DNA of 64,000 nucleotides. Origin: Albugo candida. Its lineage: Eukaryota; Oomycota; Peronosporomycetes; Albuginales. The translations under genes were made by a program, and so were the position numbers. Location: the NCBI GenBank assembly GCA_040437565.1, contig JBDOQK010000032.1, forward strand, positions 186,001-250,000. The letters are read 5' to 3'. Of the stretch, positions 35,385-45,960 are shown piece after piece (position 1 is the first letter of the stretch; every line of letters begins with the position of its first letter). The notes beneath the pieces are model-generated. The model saw only the letters and a program-made list of their open reading frames with translations. It searched no databases and had not been told where the DNA came from.

Positions 35385-36030
35385 ATACAGCCCTGAAGTC
35401 TCCGAGAAACTGGCACGCTACTCGACGAAGAAGTGTGAGCAGATGTTTCTCTCAGCAATTTGAAGACGTTCCGGTTCCACTATATGCCGACCAGGCCTCA
35501 AAATCGAATACGGCTTTACTTCATGATTCAGCTATATAGGTGCTGACATTTCCGCATATTCTGAAAGCTGTGGAGATTTTGAGCAATGGTACTATTGCAA
35601 ATTAACATATTGGGTCTTTGGCAAAAAAAAGCATGGCAATGCACAAAGACTTGGTCAAGTTTTCCAAGTACAAGTTTCTAAGATATTCTGGGAGGGGATT
35701 TATCTTGCTGCATTTGTGTAAGATGTTGCTCTACATCACAGAACATGAGGGAAAATATGCACTATCAGAAGTCTTGATTACATACCATTTGGATTCTCAA
35801 TATCCAGAATGAGATCGAGCGCGTATTCGTAATAAGGAACGATACCTCTCAATCCGGTCAAGTTGAAATCATCTTCGATCTACTCTTCGTCCACTTCACA
35901 TAAAAAATCGTTTTCTCGAAGGGAGCAAAACCAGGTGATCCAACTTGTCTCTTTCCCACTCTCATCCTCGGCATCTTCTTCACCATCTGAGTACTTGATG
36001 AGTAGTACCTCTCGCACCACAAGCTTTTTA
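35385..36030 (-). pseudogene. Casein kinase 2 regulatory (beta) subunit pseudogene
   Basis: Reading the minus strand from about 36030 downward gives [21 protein letters not shown], then an in-frame TAG (35880-35882) where the family has Tyr, then [10 protein letters not shown] and [13 protein letters not shown], ending at a preserved GTATGT donor near 35790. Further down, in shifting frames, decayed matches occur to the family's CPRVFCQGQP segment, the KCQxIY zinc-finger segment, DGAYFGTTFPHL and YVPRIFGF. CK2 beta is the regulatory dimer of the CK2 holoenzyme and binds zinc. The order of segments is right but stops and indels are many, and no start is visible. This is a decayed duplicate; a working copy must lie elsewhere. 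The 5' half recurs at 36312-36570 only because of gap 6. Confidence 0.85.
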
Positions 36031-36211
36031 AAACCAAATCAAGGCCATTCCAGGTTTTGCACCTCCTTTGTTAGAACTTACATGATCTTTCAAGAACCAT
36101 TCATCAAATCGATAAGGGATCGGATTGTCAATATTGGAAAAGATCTGGCCGATTGAACTCGGTCAACTTGGCAAAATACATCCAAATCGCATACAGAGTA
36201 CACTGCGACCG

Positions 36212-36311
36212 NNNNNNNNNNNNNNNNNNNNNNNNNNNNNNNNNNNNNNNNNNNNNNNNNNNNNNNNNNNNNNNNNNNNNNNNNNNNNNNNNNNNNNNNN
36301 NNNNNNNNNNN
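36212..36311. other. Assembly gap 6 (100 N)
   Basis: Exactly 100 N between two copies of a 440-base block (35772-36211 and 36312-36751), offset 540. The block holds the 5' half of the CK2 beta pseudogene. Confidence 0.97.
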
Positions 36312-36751
36312 TCTTGATTACATACCATTTGGATTCTCAATATCCAGAATGAGATCGAGCGCGTATTCGTAATAAGGAACGATACCTCTCAATCCGGTCA
36401 AGTTGAAATCATCTTCGATCTACTCTTCGTCCACTTCACATAAAAAATCGTTTTCTCGAAGGGAGCAAAACCAGGTGATCCAACTTGTCTCTTTCCCACT
36501 CTCATCCTCGGCATCTTCTTCACCATCTGAGTACTTGATGAGTAGTACCTCTCGCACCACAAGCTTTTTAAAACCAAATCAAGGCCATTCCAGGTTTTGC
36601 ACCTCCTTTGTTAGAACTTACATGATCTTTCAAGAACCATTCATCAAATCGATAAGGGATCGGATTGTCAATATTGGAAAAGATCTGGCCGATTGAACTC
36701 GGTCAACTTGGCAAAATACATCCAAATCGCATACAGAGTACACTGCGACCG

Positions 36752-38413
36752 GATAAAACAGGTTTTTGGAGGCTCTGAGGGTGCATTGGAGAAGACATTC
36801 TGTGTCATCAATAAGTACTTGTCTCATATTGAGCTTGCTTGAGCGTGCAACTGAAGAAAAGGAAGATTTAGGAGGAAATTATTTGGTATTATGACAGACC
36901 TTTGACTATTCAATAAGCCGCTTATGATCACGGTTGCAATATGCTAGAGCCAGCATTATTGCAGCTCGATTACCATTTGTAGCAACACATCGAAGAAGTA
37001 GATGTTGAGACAGATATGAGCATTCCGCTCGCAGCACAATGGACGGAAATGTAGTAAGCGTTATTGCCGTGTTTATAATGTTCGCACACTCATTGGATTC
37101 AAACTTGAAGCTAATCAACACGATAGCAATATGTGATGAAAGGTGTATAGCATATCAGAAAAAAATAATAAATAGATTTTTTAGTTCTGTAGGAACACAC
37201 CTCTCGCAAACCATGTTCGCTCGCTCTCGTCCCGATGATTTGCACAGACTCACTGAACGAATACAACGGTTTTCATCAAAATGTTCTATATTGCTACGAT
37301 GCTTCCAAGTTATCAATCAACTTTAACTCATGCTATCGTCAACACAAATTTTTGTCACCGTCCTTCTTGAGGGGTTAAATGAATTCAGCTCCATTATCAG
37401 CAATGTTTTCAATTAGATCTGCAAGTTGGAATCGACCTAACTTTCATTCGCGTCGCGATCATATAATTCAGTTGTACCTACATTTACCTCATCCGGATAA
37501 TGATCAATAAGTACTTCATGATGGCCTGCACGCAATAATACGGAATTGAGACAAATAAAAATACCGAGGTCACCTCTGGAAAGGAGTATAATATTCGATC
37601 AAGCTATTCCATCAGCCTACTAAACGATGAACACATTTGTGGTCTGTAAAAGAATTCACTGCCCTGTGCGACATCGTCCAATAATTCCACCGCCTCTCAC
37701 GTGGCAAGTTCACTGAGCTGTACGGTTACGTCTCCCTAAAAGCACAACTAAAGAAAGGGAAAAAAGGCAACACCAAGCGCAGTCAGGGTTGAGATCTGAT
37801 AGCCTCAATGCCGATCTCATCAATTTGAGATAAGGCACCTTGAGGCTTTCATGTTCTTGTACGATTGTACAGATTGAAGGAGAAGAAGAAGTAACCATCG
37901 ATGCATAGGAACTATTCGCAACGACTTCTAAGGATGCCTAGCGCAAATCGGTTCGTTTAAGATTGAACGCTATCGGGATGAAGCAACTTCAGTTGATTCT
38001 TACGTGCACCGAGCTCAATGCTAATAATGAAAATTACCTCATGTATACCTAGTCAAACCATATCGCGTTATTTAGATTCCGATCAACAAAGAATCGAATC
38101 CAATATTGCGAGCTATATTCTTTCGAGTATTTGTATGAGCTATGTGCTGTGGTCGAACACATAAAGCAACCGCTCTCGATCTCTTGACCGCTTTGTAGAT
38201 TTAATGTCATTGAAAGGAAGAAACGATGTTAGACTGACTTAAGCTTTTCCAGCTGGACTATCGATCAAGGGCTTCGTTCAAATAGATCAATGGGATAGAA
38301 ACGAATAACACGTCAAGCTTAAGCTAATGAATTGAGACTTCATGAAGAGATACAATCTCAGCATTTAAGAAAAAAAATTAGCGTTTTAGGGGCTAAGGAA
38401 TATGAGGGGCAAC
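36752..38413. other. Gene-poor region with possible ankyrin relic
   Basis: About 1.7 kb without a gene. On the minus strand, 36906-37121 contains CVATNGNRAAIMLALAY, and about 37360-37600 contains ADLIENIADNGAEF and GHHEVLIDHYPDEVN, which resemble decayed ankyrin repeats. The match is weak and no frame is continuous. Confidence 0.3.
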
Positions 38414-40198
38414 TCACCAAGTCCCCATGATAGAGTCAAAGAACGGGTCGTTAATTGGAAGTTCACATACCCGTACCAGTCCATCGTGGTCTAACTTATT
38501 TCGTATCTCTTCATACACGTAAAACTGGATCATCGCGGCGGATATCGGTCTCATTGAACGAATATCAATCGGCATGGGTTGTTGACTAGTTACACAGAAT
38601 TGACACACCGGTACGCTCTCCATCCGTCCGTTTTCTCCCAATATCCAAACGTACTTCTTTACGGTCGACACCATTATTACTTCATCCAGAAGAGCCAGGC
38701 ACACCAGACAAGTTGGATTAGTATATGTTGCCTTCACGACGGTAGCCATTTGACCAGACTGGGTAGCAAGCCTTTTAATATTCAGAGCTTGTCGTGATGA
38801 GCCTGCTTGATTCTCATTTAGCGCGGCAAGGTCATTGAGACACATTTCATCGGGGATAAACGTAAGCCTTGTACACAGATCGTGATGGAAGCAATTACCA
38901 GCTTTTTTCTGATCAGCAGCACTCACTGCTACCAAGGATGTCATACCGGAGAGCCGTGATACGTGATCTCTAAACTGCATTTGGAGGCATTTAGTACATT
39001 TCTTCCTTGAACTAGTATCAAATTTGAAACTACGAAGCAGCATATTCGCACTCATCCATGTCCTTTGGTGGTACGCCAAAAGGCACCCACTATATTCATC
39101 GGTATTGATACTCCCTCTGCTCGACTCGGGCATATTCCAAGAAATTTGATTTCTAACTGATGGCGTATCATCAAATTGTTTGTCGTAATCCTCGTAACAC
39201 TTGTTAATCGGGACGAATCCGCGCACCACACAGAATTCTTGACATTGATCCAAAAAAAAATCGATCTCCAATGGCCTTATAAGTAAAGACGCAAGGCTTT
39301 CACGCTTATCGTCAGATTTAAATGAATGTACGATACTATTCTGAGCAGCTCCGAAGCATTCCATGCAAGACACTAACCCTCTATGTGGTGAGGAAGATGA
39401 TGACTTGATCTCAACCTCAACACAGTACAGATGGCTTTTTGTTGGCTCACGTCTTCGCTTGTCTGGTTCTCGATCCATACGGTGATAGTTCTCCCGTTGT
39501 GCCCGACGCATACTAATCGAGACTTCCGTATCATGGATCTCGTCACATATTTGATCCGTCAATTTGCTGTAATATATTATTTCACAAACACCAAGTGCTT
39601 TGCAAGCTAATACAATTTCATTTCTATTACGTGATGTGCGCTGTACAGTAGAAAAGTAGCCTCTGGCAGCATCCGTGAAGAAGAACTCACCAAGAATTTT
39701 AGAATTACTTGCTTCTCGTAGGCATGTTCTGCAACTCTCGTCGACGTTGCCGCTGTGGACCAAACACATAACTTTAAGTGAAAATTGCTCGATTTCAAAA
39801 CTTCTTGCTGATGACGGTATTGGTTTACGATATTCCATTGCATTTGCGTGGTTTAAAATTGCGGGTGGTGGCGGCATTTCCCACTTAAGGGAGCCGTAAT
39901 ATCGGTCATTATCGCAATGTTTCAACATGCGTTGAAACCCGGAACTCGTTGAGGTAATCCTCATTCTTGCAGTCATGCCATGATTAGTGCTGAGGAGAGA
40001 GACACGACTGACTCCTGCAATGTCCAAAAGGCACGTTTGACATCTTCTGAAGCCATCCCATATAGTTTGAGCTTCGGAGCGTTCGTTTAAGGAAGGAGCG
40101 GTGTAAGAATATTCTCTTTCAAGCTCTCCGCCATTACTAGCATTCATACGGCATGCTAATACCGACGTTAGTATGCGTGTTGCTCGAAACGATCGCAT
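38414..40198 (-). CDS. Unknown protein with six CxxC motifs
   Basis: A 594-residue open frame from ATG 40198, far too long to be chance in this composition. I do not recognise the family. Six CxxC pairs are spread along it: CQTC, CRTC, CMEC, CTKC, CLVC and CQFC, several in a C-x-x-C-L/F context, suggesting zinc or another metal site. No signal peptide or membrane span is convincing. A basic stretch (DREPDKRRREPTK) lies mid-protein. The stop codon overlaps a perfect donor (TG|GTGAGT at about 38413), so the real gene may continue into a 3' exon that I could not place. The gene sits alone between relic-rich regions. Confidence 0.7.
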   Translation of the reverse strand: MRSFRATRILTSVLACRMNASNGGELEREYSYTAPSLNERSEAQTIWDGFRRCQTCLLDIAGVSRVSLLSTNHGMTARMRITSTSSGFQRMLKHCDNDRYYGSLKWEMPPPPAILNHANAMEYRKPIPSSARSFEIEQFSLKVMCLVHSGNVDESCRTCLREASNSKILGEFFFTDAARGYFSTVQRTSRNRNEIVLACKALGVCEIIYYSKLTDQICDEIHDTEVSISMRRAQRENYHRMDREPDKRRREPTKSHLYCVEVEIKSSSSSPHRGLVSCMECFGAAQNSIVHSFKSDDKRESLASLLIRPLEIDFFLDQCQEFCVVRGFVPINKCYEDYDKQFDDTPSVRNQISWNMPESSRGSINTDEYSGCLLAYHQRTWMSANMLLRSFKFDTSSRKKCTKCLQMQFRDHVSRLSGMTSLVAVSAADQKKAGNCFHHDLCTRLTFIPDEMCLNDLAALNENQAGSSRQALNIKRLATQSGQMATVVKATYTNPTCLVCLALLDEVIMVSTVKKYVWILGENGRMESVPVCQFCVTSQQPMPIDIRSMRPISAAMIQFYVYEEIRNKLDHDGLVRVCELPINDPFFDSIMGTW

Positions 40199-41722
40199 AA
40201 AGCAGATTCAAAAATGGACAGAATTTACCCTGTCCTATTTGAATTTCTAAAATCGAGCCATCCAATCCTTAATTTGTAAAAGCTACCCTTGAAGTTGTCG
40301 GCAACTCTGGAGCATCGCCCCAAGTTCATACCCAGTTCACCGCAGTGAAAAGTTTTGGTATATCTGATTTAAGGCTCCCCTTCTACTTTAATTACAAACG
40401 ATCATTGGTCTAATTTAATACGTCACCCGGTTTATGTACCTTATTTGCCTGATTCCATGGATCACTAACCAGACAGAGAGTTGATTGTGGATGGAAAGGT
40501 TGTAATGTTGGTTGATTATATCTGGTATGAGATTATGGTATGAAGCTTAACGGATGCTTCAAAGATGCACCGATGTGAATGAGAATGATATATGACGCAT
40601 TTATATGTCCATAGAATTCCACAAGGCTACTGCTGACAAAAATATCATGCGGTGTAAAATGAATGGTGCGCGAACGCTCTCTGGCAATGTATCGAGTAAA
40701 TGGTTTTAACCGCAGTCAGCGTCAATTCAGATCTGGAACTAAATATTCGCTTCTCCCGGTCTCGAAGGTGTGTCGTGCTACCATATGCCGCTTAAAATCA
40801 CGTCAAGGCTATAGACGGATGTGAGTGAGAATGTTAATACGTGCTAGTCTCGTCATATACGCTACAGCGGCAACTATCAACGCTCGATTCAACGACCATA
40901 AGTTCCGACAACGACGTGCATGCTTCCGGACAAAAATAGAGCACGTTTGGTAGTATTGTGGGGATCTTGTTTTTATTCAACGAACAAATGAGGTCGAAGC
41001 TAAAGCAAGAAAGCATTTTGATTGTCAGATTCTCCCACTCCTACGATTGACAAAAAAGCGATGTCGAGACGTCTATATGCTAGCAATTGCTTGTACACTA
41101 GGAAATAAAGATACAAAATATTTTCAATCCATGGCTGTCGATCGCTCACGAGACGACCAATGTTTCACCACGATGATTGTAGATTACATCTTGCCCCTTT
41201 TTGAGTTTTGTTACGAGCCATATTTATAATAAAACGTATATATCTCGCGTTGACACCGATTATATCGCATGCCAAGAATAATATGCACTCTGAGTAAGAA
41301 ATTCATGAAAAAATCTACTTTAGGGGTATTAATGTATCCGCTCAAGCTGATGTATCAGTAAAATTGTGTATAAACCTATAATTCGACTTTATGCGTTTTG
41401 ATAACGGCGTGTCTATGATATTGCTTCAACAAGTGGTGCTATTGGTATTTTCTATTTTGCAGCTTTTCCTTTAAATATGCGATATATACGGTGCATCCAT
41501 TGTTCTTTTCTAAGCTGATAAGCTGATCGTCATATTTAGTATGTTTCCTCGTCCAAACTTGCGTAATATATTAAGGTCGGTTCATTCTGTACATAGGCTA
41601 CATCGAGAATGTCGCAGACTGATTACCGATCCTTGTTCTGACTCAGAAAATTCCGTTTATCACGTCAAAAGCTCATTGAAGTGCATCTATCAGTAAATCT
41701 TACTATTTGCGGTACTCCATCT
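40199..41722. other. Gene-poor region upstream of the MITE
   Basis: About 1.5 kb of AT-rich sequence with only short frames and no recognised coding, RNA or repeat feature. It presumably includes the promoter of the six-CxxC gene. Confidence 0.4.
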
Positions 41723-41829
41723 TAGGGCTGCAAATGGATCCACTGGATCTGGATCTGGATCTGGATCTGAGTGTTGGGGGTCTTTGCTAAATGGATCTGG
41801 ATCTAGATCTAGATGCATTTGCAGCCCTA
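41723..41829. mobile_element. hAT-type MITE, 107 bp, with 8-bp target duplication
   Basis: The element starts TAGGGCTGCAAATG and ends with the exact inverse, CATTTGCAGCCCTA: perfect 14-base terminal inverted repeats. It is flanked on both sides by the direct repeat CTCCATCT (41715-41722 and 41830-41837). An 8-base target duplication plus a TAGGG-type terminus is the hAT superfamily signature. The 79-base interior is mostly a degenerate GGATCT hexamer repeat and has no coding capacity, so the element is non-autonomous and would need a transposase from elsewhere. The perfect ends and duplication suggest a fairly recent insertion. Confidence 0.88.
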
Positions 41830-41999
41830 CTCCATCTGATATCTTGATCATCGGCGAGTACAGTGTGTGCGTTACATATGTGAACAATCGAATTGTGGGG
41901 TTTTCAGTCACTGTCACGCAAAATCGCAATCCAATTCTCAGCACGACTTCTTATCTAAAAAAATCAATTTGATGCGAAGGGAATCGATAAAATACATAC

Positions 42000-43400
42000 A
42001 CTACAAACATACTGCTCGTAGCATAAAGAAGACGTTATATGCTCATGCAGACATTCTACGAGATAGCTGTCTAAAATTTCACCTTTTCCGAAGTGGAAGA
42101 CGCTCCTTCATTGAAAAGTCCGAAAAACCTTAAGGCAGCTGCGCCAATCTCCGGCCAATTACTCTTCCAGAATAAAGAGCAAGACCATATCCACACTAAT
42201 TCTAGATCATATACGCTCAAAAGTGAACCAATGGCTCTCACCTAGTCAAAGTGGATTTCGCATAGCACGAAGTATAAGCGACTCTTATGGGCCTTGAAAT
42301 GGAATACTGCTTGAGGGTCGGTTCTGACGAATATGCACATTCTTGATGTTGACCTTTGTAACACAAAGAACAACATTTAAAGAGACTTCTCTGTGACACG
42401 ACGCTTCAATTCACCTCGGTACCAAATCTAACTTATCATGCTCCAGTAGTCATGCCACAAATTAGGAGATACCTTTCCTCCTCCTTAGTTTTTGGTCTAC
42501 TTGGAGGCAGTATTCCGGGATCTCTGCCAGCGCCTCCATCTTCCAATGCGTGAGCTCAACACTGTTGTCTTTGCCGACTATGTGGACTTCATTCCCCAAC
42601 ACCCTTGTCGTCTTGTACATATTTTAGCTGTAGCCGGGATATGCTTCGTTCGTGGTCATCAATCATCAACGTCGACAAACGACTATATTTCGCACAACGA
42701 GTGTAGCGAGACCTGGCGCACAAAGAATATCGCAGACTATAATTTCTGCTCGGAGATTTGGAAGATTTGCATCAGCAGAAACTTCATGCGACAGTCGCTT
42801 GCGAGCAATTCTGGAAACTTTGGATCTACCCCCATCTTTTTTCGAAATACTTATGCGTAAGCTGTACAACGTCTATGTGATAATTATCGTCCTATATGAC
42901 TGCGGAACGGGGGCACTTATAGAACGCGACATCGGTGGTCTCGAAGCTTATCACCGTAGTCACCTTCGCCGACTCCTTCGTATTCACTATGTCGAGCACA
43001 TCAGCAACGTAGATTTATACAAGTGATGCCGACGACTGAACCACTTCTAAGTCACCTTGCTCGTTCTAGTTGGAGGCTCTTTTGTCACATCCTCCACTGC
43101 CCCCAGCCGATCTCGGCACAATAGAGATTCTCCAATACTACAACTCGACAGACATACTTCCCTCTTTATAAACAATCAACAGCCTCCCAGAAATCCTCGA
43201 CAAAAGACATACGATCGTCGACTCTCCGTCTCTGCGATATAGAAGATCTATACACTTATCAATCATTGCACAAAACCGCGCTCAACATATCTGAGAATCC
43301 ATTTAACAGAGTAGAAATAGTCAGACGCAAGCGAAAATAGAGCTCTCTCTCGAAAACGGACTCGATATCACTACGTAAGTGCTCGTAATAATAATCATAC
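42000..43400 (+). mobile_element. LINE (non-LTR retrotransposon) fossil, RT and 3' part
   Basis: Pieces of a reverse transcriptase occur in the right order in shifting plus-strand frames: NLRPITL near 42150, then VNQWLSPSQSGFR near 42220-42260, then LGDTFPPP and FLVYLEAVFRDL near 42460-42520, then FADYVDFI at 42570-42593 (the catalytic FADDVDFI box with Asp changed to Tyr), then RSHLRRLLRIHY and HISNVDLYK near 42950-43025, then TEPLLSH and SWRLFCHIL near 43035-43090. These are typical segments of endonuclease-type LINE polymerases. No single frame covers them and the catalytic Asp is lost, so the element is dead. Start and end are approximate; no tail or target duplication was identified. Confidence 0.82.
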
Positions 43401-43895
43401 TAGATGGTCCTCCCAATTCGCAAAGACCACGGCTCGCTGTCATTACAGTAATCTCGAGTCTGCACCAAGTTTCTCTTCGGGATGGTTACGTCGCTTCTTG
43501 TTAGAATGTTGCATCCTACCATTGGAGGCTGTAGAGTTGGTCGTTTCGGAGACATTGACGATATGATGTAGCGATAGACCCAAAAATACACTACTGCAGT
43601 CACAAGAAGTAGTCGACAGGCCTCATTTTAAGAGGATAGGATAAGCTTTCTGTATGGTTTGCGCTTCTCACCTTGAGCAATAATCACTAGTGATACTACC
43701 TGGAAAAATTGGTTAGTTGATAATGACGACAATCTCAAGGCGTGTACAGTTCACACGACTAGAAGGGGATTGACTTCTCCTTGGAACTCGCAAAGCCTCA
43801 CTTGGCACATGTTCTTCATTATCGGTTCACTATTTCACTGCACCTCGCTACACATTTCTTGTGCAGTAATTGAAAAAAGGTCCTAAGATGCGTCA
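43401..43895. other. Intergenic region after the LINE fossil
   Basis: About 500 bases between the LINE fossil and the hotdog gene. No gene recognised; the 67-codon minus frame at 43400 has no identifiable content and may be further transposon debris. Confidence 0.35.
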
Positions 43896-44451
43896 TCATT
43901 TTCTCTTCTTTGTCGTCCACGCCCATACGACTTCGCATTCAATTGGTTCCTTTTCTTCCGAATCCCGCACCTGCACACCCACTCTTACACTGCCTTTTTC
44001 CATTGATTGTATGCTCGTAATCTATTGCGTGATGGAAAAAGATTACCAACTACTTATCAGTGCATCGTAGTACCTGATCAGGAGTTAGAGTTGCCACTGC
44101 AGAGAGGTCGCCCGTGGCTCGTCGATTGTAATCGATTTTCATGCTTTTGAGCAGTGGCACACAAGTTTCAGGGACATTTATACCAAATACCATTCCTGTT
44201 GTAGACTCGGCGAGAAGTGCCATACCACAAGCATGTATACTTCCAATATGATTTTGGACCCGTAGTCGATTTTTGAGTGATGCTGTCGCTCTCGTTTGGT
44301 TCCAGGTCTCAACTTTTATTCCACAAAGCCAAGCCATTTTCACTTGCGTATTGAACAGCAGTGAAAACGCTCGGCTTTTTAACGAGTCCGGAACACCAAA
44401 CCCATTGATCTTTGCAACGTAGCGCGCAAGTACGTTTTTAGGAGTTGACAT
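43896..44451 (-). CDS. DUF4442-type hotdog-fold (thioesterase-like) protein
   Basis: Two exons, 44451-44074 and 44021-43896, joined in phase 0 over a 52-base GT-AG intron, give 167 residues. The start MSTPKNVLARYV (ATG 44451) matches the family's usual N-terminus better than the upstream frame beginning at 44520. The hotdog core is visible: SLKNRLRVQNHIGSIHACGMALLAESTTGM, then LLKSMKIDYNRRATGDLSAVATLTPDQ. Exon 2 supplies MEKGSVRVGVQV, then ECEVVWAWTTKKRK and the stop. Related hotdog proteins hydrolyse acyl-CoA thioesters; the substrate here is unknown and activity is inferred. A redundant copy lies at 44779-45331. Confidence 0.86.
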
Positions 44452-44678
44452 GTGAATGCAAATGCAAGAGCTTCTTGAGCCTAAAATAAGGTGCTTTGAT
44501 TTTGAATTGCGAGCTTGCAAGATCGTGTATATATAGCAATAATAAGACTGACTTATAGATCCAGTTACTTCGCATTGTCTACTATCGACCTTTTCGGCTC
44601 ATAACCACTACTGTAAATGCGGATTCACCAGTATCTATGAGCACTTCCTCCTTTCTAGACCTCCTTAGTTTCTCAGAC

Positions 44679-44778
44679 NNNNNNNNNNNNNNNNNNNNNN
44701 NNNNNNNNNNNNNNNNNNNNNNNNNNNNNNNNNNNNNNNNNNNNNNNNNNNNNNNNNNNNNNNNNNNNNNNNNNNNNN
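44679..44778. other. Assembly gap 7 (100 N)
   Basis: Exactly 100 N between two copies of a 780-base block (43899-44678 and 44779-45558), offset 880. Confidence 0.97.
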
Positions 44779-45331
44779 TTTTCTCTTCTTTGTCGTCCAC
44801 GCCCATACGACTTCGCATTCAATTGGTTCCTTTTCTTCCGAATCCCGCACCTGCACACCCACTCTTACACTGCCTTTTTCCATTGATTGTATGCTCGTAA
44901 TCTATTGCGTGATGGAAAAAGATTACCAACTACTTATCAGTGCATCGTAGTACCTGATCAGGAGTTAGAGTTGCCACTGCAGAGAGGTCGCCCGTGGCTC
45001 GTCGATTGTAATCGATTTTCATGCTTTTGAGCAGTGGCACACAAGTTTCAGGGACATTTATACCAAATACCATTCCTGTTGTAGACTCGGCGAGAAGTGC
45101 CATACCACAAGCATGTATACTTCCAATATGATTTTGGACCCGTAGTCGATTTTTGAGTGATGCTGTCGCTCTCGTTTGGTTCCAGGTCTCAACTTTTATT
45201 CCACAAAGCCAAGCCATTTTCACTTGCGTATTGAACAGCAGTGAAAACGCTCGGCTTTTTAACGAGTCCGGAACACCAAACCCATTGATCTTTGCAACGT
45301 AGCGCGCAAGTACGTTTTTAGGAGTTGACAT
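44779..45331 (-). other. Redundant assembly copy of the DUF4442 gene
   Basis: Exon 1 copy at 44954-45331 and exon 2 copy at 44779-44901, the latter cut off by the gap just before its stop codon. Its translation is identical to the copy at 43896-44451. It is an unmerged contig overlap, not a paralogue. Confidence 0.92.
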
Positions 45332-45461
45332 GTGAATGCAAATGCAAGAGCTTCTTGAGCCTAAAATAAGGTGCTTTGATTTTGAATTGCGAGCTTGCAA
45401 GATCGTGTATATATAGCAATAATAAGACTGACTTATAGATCCAGTTACTTCGCATTGTCTA

Positions 45462-45960
45462 CTATCGACCTTTTCGGCTCATAACCACTACTGTAAATGC
45501 GGATTCACCAGTATCTATGAGCACTTCCTCCTTTCTAGACCTCCTTAGTTTCTCAGACGAAGCAGCAAAGATCGATGCTTTGACATTCTTCTGCAGCTGC
45601 GTTAAACCGCGTATCAACGCTTCAGCGGTTGGCGGCAGCCTGATACATAAGTGTCGACCGGAACAATCCCTGTCAACCCCACGAACTACCGCATGCGAAT
45701 AATGATAATATCCTCCTCCGTTCGTGCATAATCCCATCGAAACAACGTATCGCGGTTCCGGCATTCGATCGTACACAAGGCGTAATTCCGGTGCCATCTT
45801 GTTTTTCAAAGTTCCAGTAGCAATCACCACATCCGATTGACGAGGACTAGCTCGAAATACCATTCCAAGTTGTTCGACGGTGTCATTGCACAATCGGAAT
45901 CGGGTGAACGCACTTCTCAGCAACCAAACATTGATCGCTAGCGCTAATTGAGACGGTCTT
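45462..45960 (-). pseudogene. Decayed complex I PSST subunit (NDUFS7/Nqo6-like)
   Basis: The minus-strand frame reads [56 protein letters not shown] and [19 protein letters not shown], unmistakably the C-terminal two thirds of NDUFS7. PSST carries the N2 4Fe-4S cluster, which passes electrons to quinone. Here the N-terminal part with the tandem cluster cysteines is missing or scrambled, there is no good ATG (the frame opens with TTG), and an extra G followed about 35 bases later by a lost C shift the frame between VRGVDR and PPTAEAL, replacing about 12 residues and removing the Cys before PPTAEAL that ligates N2. RGC has become RGV. It is best called a pseudogene, although the frame remains open. 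The 3' end is repeated at 44582-44678. Confidence 0.83.

Noticed and set aside
35863-36156. Ser-rich 97-residue plus-strand protein
   Set aside because: It starts with TTG and is the antisense shadow of the CK2 beta pseudogene.
42652-43026. A 124-residue host gene
   Set aside because: Its sequence (SHLRRLLRIHY, HISNVDLYK) belongs to the LINE fossil.
43020-43300. A long terminal repeat on the minus strand
   Set aside because: A TGTTGA-type start was tempting, but there is no matching second copy, and plus-strand translation shows LINE polymerase 3' sequence here.
43896-45331. Tandem paralogues of the hotdog gene
   Set aside because: The copies give identical translations and are separated by a 100-N gap; same artefact.
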